A stretch of 64,000 nt of DNA, from contig JAUCBJ010003704.1 of NCBI GenBank assembly GCA_032718475.1, positions 1-64,000 on the forward strand, in the 5' to 3' direction. Under the pieces are notes generated by a model, which worked only from the letters and a program-made list of their open reading frames with translations, was not told the DNA's origin and did no database searches. The translations under genes were made by a program, and so were the position numbers. How positions within the stretch are numbered: the stretch's first letter is position 1; each line of letters begins with the position of its first letter. The DNA comes from Nemertoderma westbladi. Taxonomy: Eukaryota > Xenacoelomorpha > Nemertodermatida > Nemertodermatidae. Shown here one piece after another: positions 55,280 through 64,000 of this stretch.

Positions 55280-56801
55280 ATGATTGAGTTGATAGAAGAT
55301 GATCTTGGTATCAGGGAGCGATATACTCTACCTTTGCAAGCGTTTGTTGATAGCTTGATACGCGGCGACGCTGGTCCAACTACTACGGAGGACGATGGTC
55401 GTTATATCTAACCGCCAATGTCCCGGGAACAACTTGCGCGTGGGTTGGACTGTAGAAAATTCACCGCTCGCTATACGCATCGTAATGGTACGTATATGGA
55501 CTTCTTAACTACTGGTCATCCTATCGACCTACACGATACGAACGATATAGACACCAAAAGGGAAATGGTTTATTTAAATATCATACCCAGCGGAAGCGGA
55601 ACGATAAACTGAGACTCGAACACGAAAATTCTATTCGAAACCGACTCGAAAGTGCAGATGTCGAAGAGCCGGATAAACGCAGCGACTTCACCAAATACCT
55701 GGAATTCTTGAGAGAAACCTATCTCGATATTACCAGTCAACAGAATCTAGAAACTCGATATCCTCAAGGTATACATCATGACCACATGGTAGAACTCAAA
55801 CGGCTCTATTCCACTATGATGTATCTTACCGCCGATCGACCGCTACCTGTTGTAGCGGATAGCTTCGAACGAATGGAGGAATATTGTAAGCTGGAGAAAG
55901 ATCACTCGCGTTTCCCCTACAAGACGTGCGTTTTTGGTATTATTGCGATGAATGTCCAAGACCCAACCAACAAACGGAAAGACATAAACATCCGTGGAGA
56001 CGTTGCTTTAAACACGGTTTTACTCGCTATATTTACGGGAGTTTCGAGCGAAACTTGTTCGATGTATCACCTACGCTCGTTCGACTCAGACGATCCTTAA
56101 ATAAACCAATGATCAGAGTTTCGGAATACTCGATCAGATCTCCTCATTCCCTAGTGAGACCTCAGACTCTTGATCTTATTGGTATGACGGATCCTCCCGA
56201 GCTGTACTCACTGCTCAAAGATCTAGTGTTACCTGAACAATTAGTCGGTGGCACCCCGGTTGTGGGCTTCCTAGATATTAGCCCATCCTACCTAGCCGGA
56301 ATGGGACGCGGACATTTAATATCGCCGTTTAACCCTTACCATCGTCCCGGCTTAACACGATATAACCTGTCACCAAAGTGGCGGAGAGCGTTGTACCAAA
56401 TGAGTTAGACGCTATTCTACAAAGATCAGAAAAGGAACTTACGCTTGTTCAGATAAACGTAAATTGCACTAGCAAGTCCAAGCGGTAAACAAAGTAACTA
56501 TATCTCAGTTCGATCGGGAAATCCAGAATCTCTAAGAAGTTATCGAACTTGGACGATCCTATTCTCTGCGAGAGTTTTTGGATGAACGTATCCAGCTACG
56601 AGCGGAGGAAAATCAGCTCGAGGAGAAGCATATCGAAACGGCGGATACCTCGACCATAATCCTACACCTTCTGATGCAATCATATTGCACCCTTCACCCA
56701 GGAGTTACAGCCCTCCTAGTAAAGTGGCTCGCCCCAAAGAGAAAAGGACTCTTGCTAGCCTCAAAAAACTGCGTAAACGCCGTCCGCGTAAGAAAGGCTA
56801 A
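55280..56801 (+). pseudogene. Decayed third ORF of BEL-B, unknown function
   Basis: The stretch downstream of pol was once coding. From ATG 55280 one frame runs to 55612 with a single TAA (~55409). A +1 shift continues through about 55930 (SADVEEPDKRSDFTKYLEFL, RMEEYCKLEKDHSRF). A further shift gives 55926-56408, with FWYYCDECP followed by RHKHPWRRC and FKHGF, a possible zinc-binding cluster. After more breaks, a basic tail ends in LRKRRPRKKG at 56801. No signal peptide or membrane segment was seen, so it is not an obvious envelope gene despite its position. I do not recognise the protein. Confidence 0.55.
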
Positions 56802-56879
56802 CTGTTTAGAGTATTTTTATATTTTAGAAACTGTGATTTGTTATATTTTATAGACTTAAATCCCATTTTCTGGGAGCGG

Positions 56880-56911
56880 TGTAAAGGCTTTTGCGTAATT
56901 AGCCGGTTATT
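56880..56911 (+). repeat. Truncated 3' LTR of BEL-B
   Basis: 32 bp identical to the start of the LTR at 35225, preceded by a purine-rich GGGAGCGG that may be the polypurine tract. It stops where the oppositely oriented element begins. AGTGGCGATA is repeated at the junction. Confidence 0.85.
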
Positions 56912-58088
56912 AGTGGCGATAACGAGTGGCGATATCGGCTGGATTCTTACTGGTTGGTACATATGACCATTGTTCTGGATCACTGTGCTTTAGTATTAAG
57001 TAAATTCTCCTAGCGACATATCGAAGGAATCGGGAGGTTGTATTCCGGATATATCCAAGTGCAACACAGCTATCGCTGTAAAAGTATGTTGAGTCAGGCT
57101 TATATTTCATGGCGTTAAAGATTACTTTACGGGCAAGGACTGCTTCAACAGAAGCACATAGTTCTAGTCTGGGGACGGATGTTGCATTGCGTGGAGCAAT
57201 TTTGCTGTTTGCGGACATAAATGATACTGAAATATCACCTTCACTATTGAACATCCTCAGATAGATCACGAAACCAATGCCAAATTCAGATGCATGGGCA
57301 AAGACATGCATCTCTCTTCGAACTACAATGCCAAAGTTGTATGGACAAAATGGACGCGGAATTAACAAGCTGTCGAGTGTTGAAAGTGACTTTTTCCAAT
57401 TATCCCACTCAGGACGATAGGAGATGGGGAGTTCTGTATCCCAGCCACATGATTGCAGCTCTGGAGTAAGTTTGGATTTTATAGGTATCACCTTTCGTTG
57501 AATGATACGGCCAGCTAGTAGAACAGGACTAGCAACTCCAATAGGGTCGAAGATTGAGTTTGATACTGATATTATTCCTCGTCTGGTAAATGGCCTCTCT
57601 GGTAATTCGATGTTAATAATAAAATGATCGAGTATTGTATCCCAGGTAATTCCAAGGGTTTTCTGAAGGCTTGATTCTTTGAGGTGGATTTGTGAAGGAT
57701 CTACCAAGAGTTCAGACTTTGGGAATGCATCTAACACTCGTGAATCATTAGAGGCTATCTTGTGGAGTCTTATATTGAACTGAGATAATGCTTTTCTGGC
57801 CCCTTTAAGAGTAGATATAGCATCATTATGAGAGTCTTCACTACCAAGACCATCGTCTACGTAAAAGTTATCTTCAATGTAGTCTAAGACATTATTGCTT
57901 GGGGACGAATTACAATTCTTTGCGGCAAATTTCAAACCGCGAATGGCGATTGGTGGACTTGGCTTGTTACCGAAAAGGTGAACTTTACTACTATAAACTA
58001 CGGGTGGATTAGAAGGATCGTTGTCATGGTACCAGAAGTCTCTATGAATTGGTTCAACGAAGAAACAATAGAACATTGATTCAATATC
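56912..58088 (-). pseudogene. BEL-C reverse transcriptase/RNase H, 3'-truncated
   Basis: Continues in the same frame as 58089-59582 after one TGA codon. It contains IESMFYCFFV (first RT aspartate just upstream), YVDDGLGSEDS (catalytic box), TLGITWDT, FDPIGVASPV, RNase H HVFAHASEFGIG (Ala-His where relatives have Gly-Asp), PRLELCA and NPADIATR, where it is truncated at the junction. HASE in place of the usual DAS removes an RNase H catalytic aspartate. Confidence 0.85.
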
Positions 58089-59582
58089 TCACATAAATCC
58101 AACTTTTCCCTCTCTAAACCGTACAATAACATCTCTCAATTGATTGTTTTCATCTGGTCCCTGGATCAGCTTGTCATTTAGACTGACGCCCTTATACTTG
58201 GCAGAGCTATCAAAGACAACACGCGACTTATCTTTCTTAGGTTGAGTAACAACAAACAGTGGGATATACCAGACCTTTCCTGGTGTACCACGAAGTTCAG
58301 TGGGTGTAACCAATTCAAACTTACCAGTACTGATCCAATTACCCATTGACTTCAAACATTGGTCAAGCTTCTTCTTGTCTAATTTGAGTTTCATAAGTGT
58401 ATGGTAGGTTCTCATATATACGGCATCTTTGTTATCTGGCATGATTGGCTCATCATCATAGAATGGGAGTGGGGATTGTATCATACCATTTTCATTGACT
58501 TTCATGTGTGGAGCAATCCGTTGTTCGAACAATCTGTCATCAACAGATGTCCCCTGTAGCTCGTCATCGGGTTGTTGAATAAATATATCCTCTGCAATAG
58601 ATGCAAGTGGATCAGCGAAGCTGCCCCAATTGTTAGGCAGAAACAACGGTTTGCTAGAAAGGTGTGAGTGAGCGTTTGTTAATAAGGATATATTACTCTG
58701 GACTTGTTGGTTACCTTCTTGACAGATTTCACCAACTAAGGCCCAACCTAGGGGAGTATGGTCGACAATTGGTGATTGGGATCGATACGTTTTTGTAGTG
58801 AGTAATGAATGGCAGTTTCGACCTAGAAGCATTAGAGTCTCGGCAATTTCATCTAGGGGTGTAAATTTATTAATGAACCCCTTCAGATAGGGAATTGCTT
58901 TGACTATTTGTGGGGTTGCAACCTCTGATTTTGCATTTGGGATAGAGTCGTTCGAGTAAAGAGGTGGTAAGGGGTATGTTTTGGTTTCACCTACTCCTTT
59001 GATTGTAAGGCCTTCTGTAATTGTTCCATCGACGTGATATTGGAAGTTACTGAGGGTTGAGACAGTATAGCTATGAGCAGTTGATGAAATATTAAACTGA
59101 CGGTGGGGCGTTCTTCTACGTCTGCTGGAACGAGATCTATTTCCTCTGCCTTCAGGATCTGTTGTATCGCCTTCATCAGATGATGTAAATCCCTGTCTCT
59201 TGGGAGTAGATCGACTTATCATCTGCATATAACTAGCTGTTCTCTGTTTATTTATGTAGTCTTGCGTCTCTTGAAGATTTTCCAACTCTAGTTGGACTGC
59301 CTCTTCAGATGCCCTCCGTTCGGCTGCTGCCACTGCCTCTGCCGCTTTTCTTTCCGCTTCTACCGCTGCCTCTGCCACTTTTCTTTCCGCTTCTGCCGCT
59401 GCCTCTGCCGCTTTTCTTTCCGCTTCTACTGCTGCCTCTGCCGCTTTTCTTTCCACTTCTACCGCTGCCTCTGCCGCTTTTCTTTCAGCGTCTAACGCTG
59501 CCTCTGCTGCTTTTCTTTCCGCTTCTAACGCTGCCTCTGCCGCTTTTCTTTCCGCTTCTGCCGCTGCCACTGCCGCTACCAT
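58089..59582 (-). pseudogene. BEL-C Gag coiled coil fused in frame to a foreign Pol region
   Basis: The frame starts with seven or more 11-residue AAEAA.EAERK repeats (33-bp DNA unit). The BEL-B-like stretch DYINKQRTASYMQM...STPKRQG...RRRRTPHRQ follows. At about 59100 it changes to sequence with no counterpart there in BEL-B: LPPLYSNDSIP, LDEIAETLMLLGRN, DHTPLGWALVGEIC, then the RT start RVVFDSSAKYKGVSLND. These belong to another BEL lineage. Gag DUF1759, zinc fingers and protease are absent. The frame stays open across the switch and ends at an in-frame TGA (58089). Confidence 0.85.
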
Positions 59583-59595
59583 TGCTGCCTTTCTT

Positions 59596-60809
59596 TCAAC
59601 TTCTGCCGCCGCCGCTGCTGCTGTCTTCTATCTGTTTTTTCTTTAATTGTTCTTCCTGTTCCCTAGCGATGAGGATTCTTTCATCAAATTTAGCCTGATC
59701 TGCGGCTAACATTTCCGCATCTAATGAGTCTAACACAAATTTGGCTCCCTCACTATTAGGGTAAAGTCCAACTAGCCATCTCCTCAACTCTTTGTTACCT
59801 ATAAATCATTGATAGTCCGACAGATAGATGTCAATAGTGTCCTTCTTCTGAGGTTTCTCTGATGTAACATCGCTTTCCACCTGCGAAAAGGTAGCGTCTG
59901 CTGATTCTCCGTGGATCGCGCGCTCAGTTAGCTGAATTTTCCATTGGGTTGTTCCTTGGTCTTTAAGACTCATCCGTTGGAACCAAGTCTTTACAGTGAC
60001 TTGCAACGACGTGTCTTGGCTTCTCTTCGAGGCTTCCTCAAAGGTTGAAAGGATTAGTCTGATTCTTAGGATTCGTTCTCTGACTTGATAAAGCAGCTCT
60101 CCCTGTTCTTGAGGTCCTTGGGGTTGTTGAAACAGTTGTTCCTCTAATCGCTCCAAAGAGCTGAAGAATCCCTGTACATATCCTGCTGCCGACCTCTTCC
60201 ACACAGCGGGATCTCTAGTGTCCTTTACCATTCCCATCCTGTATAAGTCCTCCCAGGCAGCTTCCGATAAGTTAAACGGGAGTCCGGGTCCAGGGAAGTT
60301 CCATTGCGTCTCGGCAATAGACTTCAGTTCCTCCTTTGTGTATCCTGTATAACTGTCCTTGGTCGATCGCTTACTTCTCGCCCAGTCGATTTGATGTTCC
60401 TCTACCGCAATCAATACTCTAGTAAGTACGGCTTCAGGAAGAATTAGAATTAGAAGGAAGAATTTGGATCTGAATAAACCGCTTCTGCCATCTTTGCTCC
60501 GCGCTCGGGTGTCAACTCTACAGTATCTGAACTACTGGAGCTATCGGGCCGCTGAGAAATAAGTTCTCGGTTCCGGTGTTGCTGCTGTTTAACAGCTGCC
60601 TCTTGGTCCCGCTTGACTTGAGCCCGAGTGCCTATGATAGACCTACGGTGCTTTACTAGCCTAGGATCTGATACTACTACTGGAGGGATGACCTTTCTTA
60701 CAGTAGGAGGGGACTTGGACTTCGGTCTCAAATGTTCGGCACTCCTGTCGGAGTCGCAGACTGTTCTTTCTAGGAGACTATCTGACAGAGTTTGCTTTGT
60801 GTCAGCCAT
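59596..60809 (-). pseudogene. BEL-C Gag N-terminal region, frameshifted
   Basis: Three fragments (60809-60450, 60414-59806, 59787-59596) in different frames match, in order, the N-terminal ~390 residues of BEL-B Gag: MADTKQ against MSDTKQ, PPTVRK(V/I)IPPVV, RSIIGTRAQVKRDQEAA, EEHQIDWAR.KRSTKDSY and FFSS(L/M)ERL. They are separated by small indels. Confidence 0.85.
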
Positions 60810-63800
60810 GTTTGATTGTACAGTTGAATGCCTACTACTATAAACGACAGTTAAATCAAGTCTAGTAATTCAGTATCAACTGTAAGCCTAGTAATTAATT
60901 ACCGATATCGTTACTCAATGTAACGCGATATATATATATAATATATTAGGATACCGGTATACACTTATAGTATATATATAAGTATTATTACAGACTAGGA
61001 TTGATTAGTCACAGAATACCGGTATATAATTTAAGCATAAATATATAGAAATATATATAATAAGCCTACCGTAAATACCGGTATACAGCATACACTTATA
61101 GTATATATAAGTATGATTATAGACTAGAATTAATTACAGAATACCGGTATATAATTTCAGCTTAAATTTATAGAAATAAATATAATAAGCATATCATAAA
61201 TACCAGTAATGTCAATTATTTTACGATGCCTAAATTTCTAAATTTTAGGGTTACTTTCCTTTACTTTATTACTGTTATTAAGCAGTAGTCCAACTGATAT
61301 TAAGACCTAATTGATGTATAACAGGCCTACTATTTTATAAATCGGTTTGAGTTGATTTATAATATATTATGTACCCGTACAAGGATTTTTGACAATATTT
61401 GAAATAAATGTTATTATTTCCAAGTAAGGTGTCACTACACAGACGCGGAACGCTCTCAGTGGAGTGCTACCTGTTAGACACTAAAACAAATAATTCTATT
61501 TTACTAAGTTACTTATTACTACAAATTACGTACAATTACTGTGTAGGATTACAATTTCTAAATAAACACCAAAAGTTACACGTACAAATTTCAGGGTAAT
61601 TTTATAGGAATCTACAAACCAGCCTAACAAGGAGTTAGAATTTCTGGTTCTTACAAATGGACAGGATACTACGGTATTAGAAAATAATTAAGCAGTAGTA
61701 AATAAATTGTGTTGTCCAGATAAGAAAATACCACCGTCTGACGACTTATAGTCTTTAGCTCTACAGCTCTATAAGTACTACGTTATGTACCCGGAGTGTC
61801 CTTACCTAGAAGTTAATTACCGCAGCCAACCAGAGCTAACGTGCCTATTAACCACTTTACAACACAAATACACTGCCTACACACTAATTACTTTTGGAAA
61901 GCACTGTACACTAAACCCTAAATTAGGTACAAATACTTATACAATAAATAACCAGCAGTTAAATATACTTTACAGCTAAAAGAACCACGGTATCTGCTGG
62001 AGTGACTAGAGCATAAAATCACCAATCTTTACCTACGCCAAGCAGCCCTGATGTAGTACCGGGGTTAGTTTAACTATAACGGTATGTATAACAAGCACAA
62101 TTACTGTAGGAATAAACTTAGGGGTATGTAAGTTGCGAATACTCGCATAGACTCTGAATAATAAATATTACGCTACCCGTGCAGACTATACAAACAAAAT
62201 ACAGACCAAATTCTGGCAGACTACTATCTAGCCTAAATAAACTACAGTATATGCAGACTCCGAAATGGTTAGTTAGTATGCATTCTAACCGAGTAGTACA
62301 ACTTATTCTTTCCGGGGGGATTTACCTTACAGCACTGGATGCCCCCACCTTCCTAACTAGTACTTTATCGGACATACACTCTACACACACTGCAATCGCT
62401 TCAGACTCAACAACAGTCAGACAACAATCCAGCCTACAAATTATTTGTACAATTTGTGCGGGCTTACACGCCTTCTGCTCAATATTACACTTACAGATAA
62501 ATAAAACTGACAGAGATAAATAAGCTCTAAAAGAAACAAGGGGTGTACAGTCCCTAATCTCTTAAACAGCCTACCAATATACAATATCACAATCGAAATA
62601 ATCCTGGTACCGGTAAGTACCGGTTCGGGTGGTTGGGTAGTTAGGCCTACAGGTTACCGTCCGACCGGTACATTCGAATTTATTGCCTACGTGCAATCAA
62701 AACAAAAATTCGTCTATTGTTCTTACCAGAACAATAGACAAAATATTTTTGTTTCTAAAGTTTTAAAATCTATTATTGTTCGCGCTTTCAGACCTTTAGC
62801 AGTTTAACCTGCCAATTTTAGGTGTCCTCTTGTTTATAAATCGACTTTAGCCTATAACAAGTATTTAGTGCACATGAAGTAACATTAGCCGAAGCCAGTC
62901 TATGCGTGATCATTCACCCACAGTTAAGGGAGACTGGATTCGTATGCTTTGAAGGGATTGCGGTGCAGACCTACGGTATTATTCGATTGATCGTTACTAT
63001 ATAATCTCTGACAATATTATTCACTTTCGGGGAAATATTAACAGTTCCTTTAGGACGTGGCGCTTTAAGTATAAAAACAGAGTTATGACTTATACTAAAC
63101 ACAACGAGATGGCTACTGATTTTCGTAAATAGCGCATTCTTTAGGAGATGCTTTATTATCTGTCATACTACTGCATACGACTTCACACTGCTGCACACTG
63201 ATCTGCCGACCGTCACTGAATTTGATCATATATAAGGAGGATAGCAACTGACACATGTAGGGATCATGAAATAGCATTTAATTCACACAAAAACCACTAT
63301 AATGTAAGTCGCAATTGCTACAGGTAACCGGTCCCTCTTACCTTCAGTAATCAAGAAGATTGGGGTTTTATGATTATTTATCGGTATTCTCCAAATATAA
63401 CAACATATCCATCAACATATAACAATTAATAACAGACAGTAAACAGAAGTAAATTAGTGATAGTTTTATTATACAGCAATGTTTCAGGTCAGATGTGTGA
63501 CCAGGTTTGATAATAGATTTACGTTCTTGTAATCAAAGCCGTCTAATGTTTGGCCAAAGTCTGAAACTTCTACAGAAGTACAGAAGAATTTCTAAGCCGA
63601 TGTTCCGAGGCTAAGAAAAAGGTAAACAAAAACCGTAATGCATTGCGAGGTTTTCCGTAGGCCTCTGTACAAGATAAAATGAAAATCGCTCCGATTGGCT
63701 GAGCGAGCTGAACAAAGAGAGGTTCCACGTTGACAGTAAATCAGCTGACAGATTTCGTCATCTGAGTTCCAGTCTTTTAGAGGATTAGGCGCATTGCGGC

Positions 63801-63934
63801 AGAAAATGGCTTGTTATGTCCGCTAAAGCACTTACACGGTACATTGCGGAGAAAATGGCTTGTTATGTCCGCTAAAACACCTACACAGTACATTGCGGAG
63901 AAAAATGACCTGTTATATCTGCAAAAGCTTTTAC
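60810..63934 (-). repeat. BEL-C 5' LTR plus leader
   Basis: Inverted, diverged copy of 35225-38809, with the same TACCGGTATTC-type AT-rich repeats (60940-61210) and GTCCGATAAAG and CGGAGTCTGCATATAC segments. The 290-bp unit occurs once. Near the LTR start are ~50-bp repeats (63792-63900) with GTTATGTCCGCTAAA and CATTGCGGAGAAAA words. Short frames here are not annotated. Confidence 0.8.
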
Positions 63935-64000
63935 AGTCCGGACCGAATTGTCTGGGACCGAATTGTCCTACATCCCAGTGTGATATGCAATGTGACTGGT
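63935..64000. other. Flank of BEL-C at the window edge
   Basis: Outside the LTR match. Contains GGACCGAATTGTC twice in tandem. Nothing else can be said. Confidence 0.4.

Larger units (their letters stand above)
35225..56911 (+). mobile_element. BEL/Pao LTR retrotransposon BEL-B, interrupted by a nested element
   Basis: The first 32 bp, from TGTAAAGGCTTTTGCG, are repeated at 56880-56911. These mark the 5' LTR start and a truncated 3' LTR. Between them lie a long leader, a gag-protease-RT frame (38810-43671), a nested LTR element (43672-50400), the rest of pol (50401-53640) and a decayed extra ORF (55280-56801). Without the nested element and one 5-bp target copy, gag-pol would be a single open frame. 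The 3' LTR is cut and joined to another element at 56911. Confidence 0.88.
56912..63934 (-). mobile_element. BEL-C: truncated, chimeric BEL/Pao element in inverted orientation
   Basis: On the minus strand, the LTR start (TGTAAAAGCTTTTGC at 63934), leader and Gag N-terminus resemble BEL-B. After about 59100 the frame switches to the post-protease and RT region of a different BEL lineage. It is cut at 56912, so integrase and 3' LTR are missing. Stops and frameshifts show it is inactive and older than BEL-A or the nested element. Confidence 0.82.

Noticed and set aside
55280-56801. Retroviral-type envelope gene
   Set aside because: Position would fit, but I see no signal peptide, membrane anchor or cleavage site in any of the decayed frames, so only an unknown ORF is claimed.

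Overview
This is eukaryotic, intron-containing DNA with very dense repeats. It most likely comes from a marine invertebrate. The frequent TAGGCCTA-type words, BEL/Pao and non-LTR elements and animal-type host genes would fit an echinoderm or related deuterostome, but the species is an inference. Only two host loci are recognisable. One is a long-chain acyl-CoA synthetase gene of two coding exons (532-2937, + strand). The other is the last two exons of a PACRG-like (PACRGL) gene (23524-24210, - strand). Nearly everything else is mobile or repetitive DNA. LAYOUT. 1-3 kb holds ACSL. 3.4-6 kb holds a foldback element, one arm of a palindromic element, a LINE 3' fragment and a tRNA-derived SINE with a perfect 13-bp target duplication. 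6.4-12.5 kb is a 40-bp satellite with four monomer types, split by a 5'-truncated non-LTR retrotransposon flanked by a perfect 11-bp duplication. 13.6-21.6 kb is a broken piggyBac-like transposase gene interrupted by a young 7.1-kb BEL/Pao element (BEL-A) with nearly identical LTRs, PBS, PPT and a TTTCC duplication. 22-29 kb holds tandem duplications, the PACRGL exons, a 1-kb palindromic element, poly-G runs and a decayed LINE. 29.8-30.7 kb is a non-autonomous hAT-like element with an 8-bp duplication. 31.2-32.7 kb holds two opposed arrays of one 19-bp repeat. From 35.2 kb to the window end is a retrotransposon complex. A + strand BEL/Pao element (BEL-B, 35225-56911) has a 3.6-kb LTR/leader and a long gag-pol frame, with a decayed extra ORF after pol. 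Its reverse transcriptase gene is interrupted by a nested, oppositely oriented LTR element (43672-50400) that encodes only a Gag-like protein and carries about 1.4 kb of hairpin-bearing minisatellites. BEL-B then abuts a - strand relative (BEL-C, 56912-63934), which shares the BEL-B leader and Gag N-terminus but carries the pol of another BEL lineage. The two leaders form a large inverted repeat. HOW IT WORKS TOGETHER. BEL-A and BEL-B encode all the domains of autonomous elements. The nested Gag-only element must borrow reverse transcriptase and integrase in trans, plausibly from BEL-type relatives. The most unusual signals are the Gag-only element, its minisatellite hairpins whose arms are constant while loops and linkers vary, the in-frame chimera BEL-C, and the uncharacterised ORF after BEL-B pol.
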